Made by a program: the position numbers and the translations under genes. 64,000 bases of DNA from Paraburkholderia sp. Tr-20389 (GTDB lineage: Bacteria > Pseudomonadota > Gammaproteobacteria > Burkholderiales > Burkholderiaceae), in NCBI RefSeq assembly GCF_017104565.1, contig NZ_JAAGPD010000003.1, positions 1 through 64,000 on the forward strand. The letters run 5' to 3'. Position 1 is the first letter of the stretch. Each line of letters opens with the position of its first letter. Under the pieces are notes generated by a model. It was not told the origin of the DNA. It saw only the letters and a program-made list of their open reading frames with translations, and searched no databases. Below, piece by piece: positions 8,672-16,720 of this stretch.

Positions 8672-10363
8672 TCACTCGCTGTGCGTAAAAATGGCGGTGT
8701 CGACGGGAATACGGCGGCGCATCAGATCCTGATAGAAGTCGGGGATATACGAAGTGGGCACGAAATGCCCGCGAATCTTGCCGTTTTCGTCGAGGCCCGC
8801 TTCCATGAACACGAAGACATCCAGCAACTGGATCACACCCGATTCGATACCGCTGACTTCCGTGATGTGCGTGACGCGCCGCGAGCCGCACGAGAAGCGC
8901 GTCTGCTGCACGATGATGTCGACGGCCGCGCAAACCTGTTCGCGTATCGCCTGCACGGGCAGATCGAGTCCCGCCATCAAGGTCATCACTTCGAGACGCG
9001 CGATGCAATCGCGCGGCGAGTTCGCGTGCGCCGTGGTCAGCGAGCCGTCGTGTCCCGTGTTCATCGCCTGCAGCATGTCGAGCGCTTCGCCGCCTCTGCA
9101 TTCGCCGACCACGATACGATCGGGCCGCATCCGCAAACAGTTGCGCACGAGTTCGCGTATCGTGACGGCGCCCTTGCCTTCCAGGTTCGCCGGTCTCGTT
9201 TCGAGCGCGACGAGATTGGGCTGCGACAGTTGCAGTTCGGCCGCGTCCTCGACTGTGACGATGCGCTCTTCGTCCGGAATATAGTCGGACAGCACGTTGA
9301 GCAGCGTCGTCTTGCCCGAGCCCGTGCCGCCCGATATCACGATGTTCGCGCGATGTTCGACAGCCGTGCGCAAGAACGCGAGCATCGCGGGCGACAGCGA
9401 GCCGAAGGCCTGCAGATCGTTGCCGCGCAGCTTGTGCTGCGGAAACTTTCGCACCGTCATGCTCGGCCCTTTCAGCGCGAGCGGTGGAATCACGGCGTTC
9501 ACGCGCGAGCCGTCCCTGAGACGCGCGTCGACCATCGGCGAACTTTCGTCGATACGCCGTCCGATCGGTGCGACGATCCGCTCGATGGCGCCGAGCACCG
9601 CGCGCTCGTCGGTGAAAATCACGGGCGAGCGCCGCAATCGCCCTTGCTGTTCGACGAAAATTTCATCGTGCCGGTTGACCATGATTTCGGAAATCGTCGG
9701 ATCGGCGATCAGTTCTTCGAGCGGACCGAGTCCGATGATTTCGTCGAACACGCTCTTCTTGAGCGTCGGCAGCGGAATGTCCGTGCGATGAAAATTCGTA
9801 TCGCGCGCGAGGATATCGTCGAGCGCGTCGCCGACTGTCGCGCGCAGTTCGTCGTCGGCCATCCGCGAGACGTTCAGGCGGCGCAGATCGAGCGCGTCGA
9901 TCACCTTCATGTGCAACAGCTTGCGCAAGTCGATGCCTTCGGGGCTGTTGATCGGCGCGATGTATTGCGACTCGTCGGTACGTGGAGGTTTCATCTCCTC
10001 TCGCGTGCCGGCATCGACGCAAGCGGGTTCGTCCGGCACGGGCCGCGCCGCATGCGCCGGAGCGGCAAGCGTCACCTGCGCCGCCTCGACTATGAGCAGC
10101 GTCGTGCCGATCTCGATCTGATCGCCTTCCGCAAGCGGTCCATAGCGCACGACCGGCGCGCCGTTCACCGTCGTCGCGACGATGCCGCCCTGATCCTCGA
10201 CATACCACGCATGAAAGTCCTTCACGATGCGCGCATGCGTACGGCCGACCAGCATGCCTTTGATCACGATATTGCAAGACGGGTCGCGGCCGATCGTGCA
10301 CACGCCGTCGATGTGGACCTTGCGCGCGGGCGCATTGCGCGATTGCACTTGCAGTTTCAGCAT
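8672..10363 (-). CDS. tadA: FHA-domain fused TadA/CpaF assembly ATPase
   Basis: 563 residues. Residues 1–95 form a forkhead-associated domain: GR at 25–26, GRTHARI at 40–46 and the TTVNG loop at 64–68, the usual phosphothreonine-binding positions. A linker rich in Pro and Ala follows, then the CpaF-type secretion ATPase. That part has an N-terminal domain around VFDEIIGLGPLEELIADPTI, Walker A GGTGSGKT at 345–352, the Walker B region RIVVGECRGGEALDML and LTTAHANSP. It powers Flp pilus extension or retraction at the inner membrane. The fused FHA domain suggests control by a Ser/Thr kinase, or docking to a phosphorylated partner; no such kinase is in the window. Confidence 0.93.
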   Translation of the reverse strand: MLKLQVQSRNAPARKVHIDGVCTIGRDPSCNIVIKGMLVGRTHARIVKDFHAWYVEDQGGIVATTVNGAPVVRYGPLAEGDQIEIGTTLLIVEAAQVTLAAPAHAARPVPDEPACVDAGTREEMKPPRTDESQYIAPINSPEGIDLRKLLHMKVIDALDLRRLNVSRMADDELRATVGDALDDILARDTNFHRTDIPLPTLKKSVFDEIIGLGPLEELIADPTISEIMVNRHDEIFVEQQGRLRRSPVIFTDERAVLGAIERIVAPIGRRIDESSPMVDARLRDGSRVNAVIPPLALKGPSMTVRKFPQHKLRGNDLQAFGSLSPAMLAFLRTAVEHRANIVISGGTGSGKTTLLNVLSDYIPDEERIVTVEDAAELQLSQPNLVALETRPANLEGKGAVTIRELVRNCLRMRPDRIVVGECRGGEALDMLQAMNTGHDGSLTTAHANSPRDCIARLEVMTLMAGLDLPVQAIREQVCAAVDIIVQQTRFSCGSRRVTHITEVSGIESGVIQLLDVFVFMEAGLDENGKIRGHFVPTSYIPDFYQDLMRRRIPVDTAIFTHSE

Positions 10364-10368
10364 GTTCT

Positions 10369-11697
10369 TCAGTGTGAGGGATTGTGTGGTGCGTCCGAAG
10401 GCGCCGGCGGTAGAACGGGCACATCGAGCGGACTGCGCGCACCGTACTGTTCCGCATAGCGTCGTGCGCCTTCCTGCGCACGCGCCAGCAGCGTGGTATT
10501 CGGTTCACGCGACGGCTCCGAGATCAGCGGTGTGACGAAGATCACGAGATCGCTGTTCTTCGCGCGAAAGCTGTCCGAGCGGAACAGTTGCCCGATGATG
10601 GGCAGCCTCGCGAGAAACGGCATACCCGCCGATGCATTCAACGCATCCGCACTGACGAGGCCCGAAATGGCGATCGTTTCGCCCGCGCGCAGAGAAATGT
10701 CCGAACTGGCGCTGCGCGTCAGAAAGCCAGGAAATCCGCCATACGACACCGACGGATCGATCTGGCTGATCTCCGTCTGGACGGTCGCCGAGATGACGTC
10801 GTTCGCATCGACAACGGGCTTGATGTTCAACCGGATACCGTACGGCTTGTATTCGACGTCGGTCGTGCCGAGCGCGCCCGCCTTTGGAATCGGCACTTCG
10901 CCGCCCGCGAGAAACGATGCCGTGCCGCCGCTCTTCGTATTCAGCTCGGGGGCCGCAAGAATGAACGCGTCGCCGTTGTTGATCGCGAAGTTGATGCGCG
11001 AGGTGATGGTCGACGCAATCCCCGCAAGAAAGAAGTTTGCGCCGCTCGCTGCGCCGGAACCGATAAAGCCCTGCCCCGACACCTGCGGTCCAGCGAACTG
11101 GCTGTCCCAGGCAATGCCGATGTCCTTCTGCCCTGTGCGCGTCACTTCCATGATTTGCACCTTGAAATGCAGGGTCTTCTTGAGCGCGTCGCCTTCGTCG
11201 ATCATCGTCGTGTCGATCACGTTCGTCATATCGGCGATGGCGGCTTTCACCGCGGCCGCCTTGTCGCGATGCACGCTGCCGGACAACACGATGTTCGGCC
11301 CGACTTCCTGCACGCGCAGGCCGGGCACCGCCGCCAATACGCTGCGCAACTGAGCCGCCGACATGCCGACGTCGCCTTTCGCGATGCGCAGCGTCGTCTG
11401 CAGCGCGACACCGCGCTCGTTCCACACGACGAGCGACGTGATGCCCGCGCTTTCGGCAAGCAGCATCACGCGCCCATCGACGACATTCGCCGTCACGAGC
11501 TTGCCGTTGCCGATCGCGATGCGTCTGATCGTACCGGGCACGTCGAGCATGCGCACCTCGCCCTTGTACAGATCGAGCACGGCGGCGCTTTGCGCGGCGA
11601 GTGCATCTGCTGCGCTCGTACCAAAGGCGGGACAGGTCATGAAAAGTGCTGCACTCGTGCAGCATCGCAGCGCATTGGAATAGAAACCTGCTTTCAT
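10369..11697 (-). CDS. rcpA: Tad secretin (RcpA/CpaC)
   Basis: 442 residues with a signal peptide (CCTSAALFMTCPAFGTSA). The N-terminal pilus-associated domain contains RMLDVPGTIRRIAIGNGKLV, then a BON-like segment VLAAVPGLRVQEVGPNIVLSG. The secretin core follows, with LNTKSGGTASFLAGGEVPIP, VEYKPYGIRLNIKPVV and GFLTRSASSDISLRAGETIAISGL. It ends with FRAKNSDLVIFVTPLI. Secretins form the outer-membrane gate through which the pilus exits. It begins 17 bases after cpaB and ends five bases before the ATPase gene. Its own lipoprotein pilotin is not seen nearby. Confidence 0.93.
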   Translation of the reverse strand: MKAGFYSNALRCCTSAALFMTCPAFGTSAADALAAQSAAVLDLYKGEVRMLDVPGTIRRIAIGNGKLVTANVVDGRVMLLAESAGITSLVVWNERGVALQTTLRIAKGDVGMSAAQLRSVLAAVPGLRVQEVGPNIVLSGSVHRDKAAAVKAAIADMTNVIDTTMIDEGDALKKTLHFKVQIMEVTRTGQKDIGIAWDSQFAGPQVSGQGFIGSGAASGANFFLAGIASTITSRINFAINNGDAFILAAPELNTKSGGTASFLAGGEVPIPKAGALGTTDVEYKPYGIRLNIKPVVDANDVISATVQTEISQIDPSVSYGGFPGFLTRSASSDISLRAGETIAISGLVSADALNASAGMPFLARLPIIGQLFRSDSFRAKNSDLVIFVTPLISEPSREPNTTLLARAQEGARRYAEQYGARSPLDVPVLPPAPSDAPHNPSH

Positions 11698-11714
11698 CGA
11701 TGACTCAAGATTTT

Positions 11715-12731
11715 TTAGTTCTGCCCGCCGATGCGGTGCGTAGCGTGTTGCTGCAATTGCTTCGCGATGACGGCAGCGCTATCGAACAGCGTCGGCGAAG
11801 TGGACGCGGGTTCGCTCGCACTGAGACTGCGCTCGCGCGGATTCGCCGCGTCGCCCGATGACATCGGTGCGACCTGTGCGACGCTCGCCGTCGGCGCGCC
11901 TGAGCCACCGCCCGCAATCACTTCGACAGACTCGGAGTGCGCCGCACGCTGCGCGCCGAACACGTCGCCTTCCGTCAACGCAACGGGTGATGCCGACGTG
12001 TCGTCATCGGCGTTGCGAAGAATGAGCCGCAACGTGCCGATCTTTTGCGCGAGCACGATGCGCGGCGCGTCGGCAGCGGGCACCTGCATCGTGACGGTGT
12101 CATAGCGCGAGGCGTTGGCCGGTTCGTCCACGTCGCCTGCATCGCGGGCTTTCACGCTGTGGCCGGTCGCGAGCACCAGCACAGCGGGAAGCAACAGGCG
12201 CACCGCGTTGCCCTCGCCTGCCGACGTATCGGCTTGCGCGCCGACCCAGTACATGTCGACGCGATTGCCGGGCCGCAGCATCGACGCCGTCGAATTCACC
12301 GCGTCGATTTCCAGTGTCAACGCGCGCTGTCCGGCGGGCAGCGTGTCGGAGAAGTCGCGCCCACGCAGCGCGTCGATATCGCTCATGCGCAGCGGCCGAC
12401 CATGCATCACGGCACGTACGAGCTTCGCCTTGCGGAATGCGTCGAAAGCATCGACCCGAACCATGTCGTCGTAAACGAGATCGGCGGCAATCTCGCGCGC
12501 TACGAACGCATCGCTCGACAAGGGCGTGCCGGCCGGCACATCGCGGCGCGGCACGACGACTTCGACGCCGCGCTGCGTGAGCTTGCCCGTCACTTCGGCG
12601 CGCACATGCGCTTCGCGCTCGCCGAGATAGCGATAGACGAACCACGTGAGCGCGCCCGCCGTCAGCACGGCAGCGAGCAACAGCAGCCACGCATTGCCCA
12701 GCAGCGAATGGAACTTGATCTTCCTGAACAT
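11715..12731 (-). CDS. rcpC: Tad assembly protein CpaB/RcpC
   Basis: 338 residues from the ATG at 12731; the upstream open frame adds Arg-rich non-domain sequence and was not used. One N-terminal membrane helix (AWLLLLAAVLTAGALTWFVY) precedes an SAF-like domain with VEVVVPRRDVPAGTPLSSDAFV. The RcpC/CpaB domain follows (RALTLEIDAVNSTASMLRPG and VDMYWVG). The C-terminal 80 residues are low-complexity Ser/Ala. RcpC proteins act in the periplasm alongside the secretin. It lies 20 bases after the small pilin-like gene. Confidence 0.88.
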   Translation of the reverse strand: MFRKIKFHSLLGNAWLLLLAAVLTAGALTWFVYRYLGEREAHVRAEVTGKLTQRGVEVVVPRRDVPAGTPLSSDAFVAREIAADLVYDDMVRVDAFDAFRKAKLVRAVMHGRPLRMSDIDALRGRDFSDTLPAGQRALTLEIDAVNSTASMLRPGNRVDMYWVGAQADTSAGEGNAVRLLLPAVLVLATGHSVKARDAGDVDEPANASRYDTVTMQVPAADAPRIVLAQKIGTLRLILRNADDDTSASPVALTEGDVFGAQRAAHSESVEVIAGGGSGAPTASVAQVAPMSSGDAANPRERSLSASEPASTSPTLFDSAAVIAKQLQQHATHRIGGQN

Positions 12732-12750
12732 CGTATTCAAAGCGAAGTGG

Positions 12751-12948
12751 CTACGGTAAGGAGAGCGCGAAGCTATACGCGCGATACAGCGATCTGAACG
12801 CCGCACAAAGCTGACTGATGATCGACTGATCGCCGCCCGCGACCAGTGCGGCCACGATCACAGCCGTCACGACGAGATACTCGACGGCTGCCTGGCCGCG
12901 CTGCATCCCGCTGCGCGGGCATCTGATTTCAAGGGCCCGTCGTCGCAT
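12751..12948 (-). CDS. small Flp/TadE-type pilin-like protein
   Basis: 65 residues. The class III prepilin motif is at residues 18–35: GQAAVEYLVVTAVIVAALVAG, with Glu and Tyr at +5 and +6 after the Gly cleavage point, followed by one membrane helix and a short tail. The start at 12948 overlaps the upstream gene's end by 20 bases; an internal ATG at 12906 just before the motif is possible. The long basic leader is unusual for Flp pilins. It is most likely a minor pilin, translationally linked to the preceding gene. Confidence 0.7.
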   Translation of the reverse strand: MRRRALEIRCPRSGMQRGQAAVEYLVVTAVIVAALVAGGDQSIISQLCAAFRSLYRAYSFALSLP

Positions 12949-13645
12949 GGATCACGGCCTCCGTCGGTCCGTTGCGGTTGGAGAAAACGGCGTCGATCCG
13001 CTCGCTGCCGCGCTGCATCGCGAGCATGTGACCCGTTGTGTGCTGTGATCCGTCGAGCCGCAGCGCGGGCATCTGCGTAACGACTCGCCAGCCGGATTGT
13101 TGAAGCTGACGCGCGTAGCGTTGCGCGCTTTCCTTCGTTTCGCCTGACATGTCGAATAGCCACGTGCGCCCTGCCTGTCGTCCGTCACGGCTTTCGACAT
13201 CTAAAACCGTTCGCGCTCCATCAGGCAGCCGAACGAGCGATGCATCGACGCGATGCGTGGCGCCTGCGCCGTCCAGACGCATGACGCTCAGCAACCCCTT
13301 CGTCGGCCCGCTGTCTCCTCGCGACGGCATGACGAGCACGTAATGACACACGCCGTCGAGTGCCGCGAGCAGAAGCCCCGATACGTCGCGGCGCTCGATT
13401 GAAGGAACGTGTGCCTGCGCCCAGAACGCACGGAATTCGTTCGACACTTCCGTGGACGTCCCGCTGAACGTCATGCCGTAGATGGACGCCGGTACGCCTT
13501 CGATGAGCATGTCGCGGCCGATCATCTGCACATGCGATGCGTGGACAGGCTGACGGTCGCAAGCTGGGCCTGCGGCCATTGCTTGAAGCGGTGACATCGA
13601 CAGCATCACGGCCCAAGCGAAGAACCACATCGATGCGACCTTCAT
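12929..13645 (-). CDS. exported protein of unknown function in the Tad operon
   Basis: 238 residues with a signal peptide (MWFFAWAVMLSMSPLQAMAA). The mature protein has no family I recognise. It carries two Cys (GPACDRQ and GVCHYVL), likely one disulphide, and a C-terminal stretch ending in DAVFSNRNGPTEAVIHATTG. It overlaps the TadE-like gene upstream by four bases (ATGA) and the small pilin gene downstream by 20. It is therefore an integral operon member and probably a periplasmic assembly factor; that role is inferred from position only. Confidence 0.72.
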   Translation of the reverse strand: MKVASMWFFAWAVMLSMSPLQAMAAGPACDRQPVHASHVQMIGRDMLIEGVPASIYGMTFSGTSTEVSNEFRAFWAQAHVPSIERRDVSGLLLAALDGVCHYVLVMPSRGDSGPTKGLLSVMRLDGAGATHRVDASLVRLPDGARTVLDVESRDGRQAGRTWLFDMSGETKESAQRYARQLQQSGWRVVTQMPALRLDGSQHTTGHMLAMQRGSERIDAVFSNRNGPTEAVIHATTGP

Positions 13646-14463
13646 CGCGCAAGCCGGTCCGCAGGCACGACGTCGGCGCGGATGCGGCCGAATTCGAGCG
13701 TATCGATTTCAGGCGCATACACACGCAACTTCCGATACAGCGAAGGCACGATCAACGGCGCGTTTGCTGCGGGAACGGCCTGCGCGAACAACGCTTCGGC
13801 GCGCGGCGCACCTTCGGGCAGCCAGGTGTTGGCGAGCAGCACATTCGTGTCATCGATCACGAAGCCGTCGAAGCCTTTCCAGAGGCGCCGCAACGCGTCG
13901 CTGTGCATGCCCGTCGCGATCCGCAATGTGGCGGATCGCAGAGCATCCGACGGCAAATCGAGCGTCGCGGAGAACGGCGCACCGCCTGCTGCCGTCGGCA
14001 TCGAGCCAAAACCGTTCGACATATAAGCGTCGAGTTGCAGCGACAGGCCGGATTCGTTCGTACGGACCGTGACATCGCGCGCGTCGTCGAGAAGCGCGGT
14101 TCCGCTGGGGTCTTTCCACATCGCAGGTTGTGAGCGACGCTCTGCATCACCGCCTGCCATCAAGCGCGCAAGCAACTCGCGTTGAATCTGCTGATCGCTT
14201 TTCTGCACCTGCAACGCGTCGGTGCCGTAGCGCGCGAACCAGTTGCGCGTCGTGGGGCCGCTCGCTGCTGCATCGATCCACACAGTGCGTTCCCACGCCG
14301 CGTAACGCGCGCCCATCAGCGTGTGATTGCGGATATCGTTGAACCTGCCGAGCATGACGATACCCAGCAGCAGCACGCTCGTCGCAAGCATCGTCGCGAC
14401 GAGAAACTCCATCAGCGCCTGACCGGATTGCGCGCGGGCGCGCCGTCTCATGCATGTCTTCAT
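13642..14463 (-). CDS. second TadE-like pseudopilin
   Basis: 273 residues from an ATG at 14463 that overlaps the stop of the TadG-like gene (ATGA). Arg-rich leader, then GQALMEFLVATMLATSVLLLGIV, a prepilin-type motif with Glu at +5 and a single membrane helix. The following periplasmic part contains RYAAWERTVW, typical of TadE/TadG-related proteins that begin with a short helix after the anchor. The frame continues open far upstream across the neighbouring gene but has no protein-like character there. Likely a minor pseudopilin working with the other TadE-like protein and TadG. Confidence 0.83.
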   Translation of the reverse strand: MKTCMRRRARAQSGQALMEFLVATMLATSVLLLGIVMLGRFNDIRNHTLMGARYAAWERTVWIDAAASGPTTRNWFARYGTDALQVQKSDQQIQRELLARLMAGGDAERRSQPAMWKDPSGTALLDDARDVTVRTNESGLSLQLDAYMSNGFGSMPTAAGGAPFSATLDLPSDALRSATLRIATGMHSDALRRLWKGFDGFVIDDTNVLLANTWLPEGAPRAEALFAQAVPAANAPLIVPSLYRKLRVYAPEIDTLEFGRIRADVVPADRLAR

Positions 14464-15980
14464 GGCGTGGTGGCGCGTGCATCCGACGGAAACTGAGCGG
14501 CCTGCGCGGCGGCGCGTTCTTCCTCGCTGACGGGTGCAAGCGACGCCTGCCAGTAAGGACTGAATGTGCTCGGATACTCGATCTTGCCGTCCTCGCGCCG
14601 CCATGCGCCCGCATCGAGCAACGCGCCTGCGAGCCCGTCGTCCAGCGCGTTCGAAGACGGTCGCACGAAGAAAGCATGCGCACTTGCCAGCGTGCGCATC
14701 GCGCCGCTCGCGCTGCCGTCGTCGACGCGCATGCGGCCCGCTCCGCCGATGCCCGCTGTCTTCGCGAGCGTCGCGGCCATGCGCTCCACTTCTATCGTGA
14801 TGCGCGGCGCTTCGCTCGCAAGCGGCGCATGCGCGATGTCCTGATACGGCAACAAGCCGCCGTTTGCCGTATCGAGTGAAACACCCGGACCTTGCGTGAA
14901 CTGCTCGGCCATCGCGGCGGGCACGTTCATGCCCGGTTGCGTGCTGTCCGGATCGCCAAAGTTCATATAGCCGCCGTAGCCCTTCCAGTCGCTCCACGCG
15001 ACGAACGGCGGATGCGTCATGTAGCTCCTCACTTCGCCGTTCGTGCTGCCGCCGTGACCCGCAATGGCGTCGAATGTATCGACGCAGGTGATCGTGATGT
15101 GCGCCGTGCTTGCGTCGATCGATTGCCAGCCCTTCTTGTCGCTGCGCAATTGCGTACCGCCGACATGCGCGACGCGAATCGCGATACGTCCGCCACCCGG
15201 ACAGCGCGCACTCGAATCGTCGAGCTGCTGATAATCGGGCGCGACGCTGCGCGACGACACACGCGCTTTCACGAAGTGGTCGAGCGTCGACGGATCGGTC
15301 ACGACGCCGGCGAAATGATCGGCGTCGAGATTGCCTGCGGGCGTGACGGTGCGCGTGTACGTATGCCACGCGGCGAGTTGCGCGGCGTTGCGCGGACTCG
15401 TGAAGTAGCCGGACGTGACGTGCGTGTCGTGCTGATTGTGCTGCGCGACGTCGTTCGCGACCTCGGGCACAGCTGCAAACGTCGCAGCGTGATAGTTCGC
15501 CTGCGCATCGCTGAGCGCGCGCGTGATGCCGCCGACGCCTTTCGCGACGGCAGGCAGCAGCGCATCGAGCGTCGCGCGCACAGGCGCGATATCGAGCCGC
15601 GCACGGTCCTTCGGCGTGCGCCACAACGCAGGATGGTCGGCGAAGGTCGTCACGAGTTGCTCGGTGTCGGGGTTGCCCATATACGTGTTGTCGAGTTCGT
15701 CGATCCACGACTTCAGCGCGACCACCTGCGCGGCGCTCACCTGATTGGCGACCATCGCGCGGTTCGTGTACGCGGAGAAGTTGTAGTCGCGGGCCTGCAG
15801 AACGGCGGCGCTGTACGCAGCGGCATCGGCCGTGTTCTGCAGCTTGATCTTTGCGCTCGTCATCTGGAACGACCCGAAGGCGACATACAGACCGACGCCG
15901 CCGACCAGCAGGAACAGCAGCGCGGGCACCAGCGCCTGGCCTGCGTGCGAGCCCGATCGCCGACGGGACGTGCGTTTCAT
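14460..15980 (-). CDS. tadG: TadG-like pilus assembly protein
   Basis: 506 residues. The N-terminus has the Tad domain pattern: HAGQALVPALLFLLVGGVGLYVAFG as membrane anchor, then KIKLQNTADAAAYSAAVLQARDYNFSAYTNRAMVANQVS, the conserved stretch after the anchor. No Glu at +5 is present, so cleavage as a pseudopilin is doubtful. The long periplasmic region has Cys pairs and no von Willebrand domain that I could recognise. It is second in the operon, 18 bases after the pilin gene. Confidence 0.82.
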   Translation of the reverse strand: MKRTSRRRSGSHAGQALVPALLFLLVGGVGLYVAFGSFQMTSAKIKLQNTADAAAYSAAVLQARDYNFSAYTNRAMVANQVSAAQVVALKSWIDELDNTYMGNPDTEQLVTTFADHPALWRTPKDRARLDIAPVRATLDALLPAVAKGVGGITRALSDAQANYHAATFAAVPEVANDVAQHNQHDTHVTSGYFTSPRNAAQLAAWHTYTRTVTPAGNLDADHFAGVVTDPSTLDHFVKARVSSRSVAPDYQQLDDSSARCPGGGRIAIRVAHVGGTQLRSDKKGWQSIDASTAHITITCVDTFDAIAGHGGSTNGEVRSYMTHPPFVAWSDWKGYGGYMNFGDPDSTQPGMNVPAAMAEQFTQGPGVSLDTANGGLLPYQDIAHAPLASEAPRITIEVERMAATLAKTAGIGGAGRMRVDDGSASGAMRTLASAHAFFVRPSSNALDDGLAGALLDAGAWRREDGKIEYPSTFSPYWQASLAPVSEEERAAAQAAQFPSDARATTP

Positions 15981-15998
15981 GACGACGACGCGCGACGC

Positions 15999-16289
15999 TT
16001 ACTTGTTGCCCGTCGACAGACTGCCGTCGCTGCCGTACGCACCCATGCCCTTGTTCTTGTCGGCCTGGCTCTTGCCGTCCGTTGCCGCTGCGCGTGCGTC
16101 GTTGATATCGGACGTGCTGTCCGTGCCCGACATTTCATGCGTGAGACCGGCCGTCTGCTCGCGAATCGTCTTGCCGAACGACGCATACACGGCGATCGCC
16201 GAGACCGCGATCAGCGCCACGATGATGATGTACTCGGTCATGCCCTGACCGGCCTGTTTGCGAAGTTGACGTTTGAGGGAGATTTTCAT
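15999..16289 (-). CDS. flp: Flp-type pilin, first gene of the Tad operon
   Basis: 96 residues. A basic leader (MKISLKRQLRKQA) precedes GQGMTEYIIIVALIAVSAIAVY, the Flp/type IVb motif with Glu and Tyr at +5/+6 after the Gly cleavage site. A hydrophilic tail of about 50 residues follows, rich in Ser, Asp, Lys and Gly. That tail makes it longer than classic Flp pilins (about 50–80). As the promoter-proximal gene it is the best candidate for the major pilin. No obvious Shine–Dalgarno is visible before the ATG. No prepilin peptidase (TadV) is in the cluster, so processing must be supplied from elsewhere. Confidence 0.82.
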   Translation of the reverse strand: MKISLKRQLRKQAGQGMTEYIIIVALIAVSAIAVYASFGKTIREQTAGLTHEMSGTDSTSDINDARAAATDGKSQADKNKGMGAYGSDGSLSTGNK

Positions 16290-16720
16290 AAGGACGAGCC
16301 AGAAATAATAAAGGGAATTACACGATACGGAATCAATTCATTGCCTCGTTATTCGGTTCAATAACCAGACAGGGAAACCAGTATAAAAACGCCGAATTGA
16401 AATTCGCTGAAGACATTTCTGCATTTTTCAAGTCAATTTTCCCAATCGATTACCCGACCGATCTGGCGTATCCGCCATACCACACAACCATCCAGGCGTA
16501 TCGGCATTACGTGCAATCGATAAAACGCCTGAAGACATTAATCGATTCCATTCTTCCTGCAAATATCCAGCAAATTCCTACACACGACGCCTTTTCAACT
16601 GATATTTAGAAACACCGCTCGCGAATAGATTTCCCCGTCGAACCGGAACCGGCAACGGCGTTTTAAAGCCGCGTTGCCATTCCGCTCGATTCATCGTTTA
16701 TTCAAGGGAAAACGCGAGGC
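16290..16720. other. divergent promoter region between Tad operon and giant adhesin
   Basis: 431 bases, clearly richer in A/T than the surroundings, between two divergent adhesion loci. It holds no convincing gene; the only longer frame needs a TTG start without a ribosome site. An imperfect hairpin (GGCAACGGC at 16651 against the GTTGCC region ending 16678) would lie in the adhesin's 5' leader. An AAGGGA ribosome site at 16704–16709 precedes the adhesin ATG. Shared regulation of pilus and adhesin is a fair inference. Confidence 0.6.

Noticed and set aside
16397-16609. A 70-codon plus-strand frame in the Tad–adhesin intergenic region
   Set aside because: TTG start, no ribosome site, no recognisable family; sits in A/T-rich promoter DNA.
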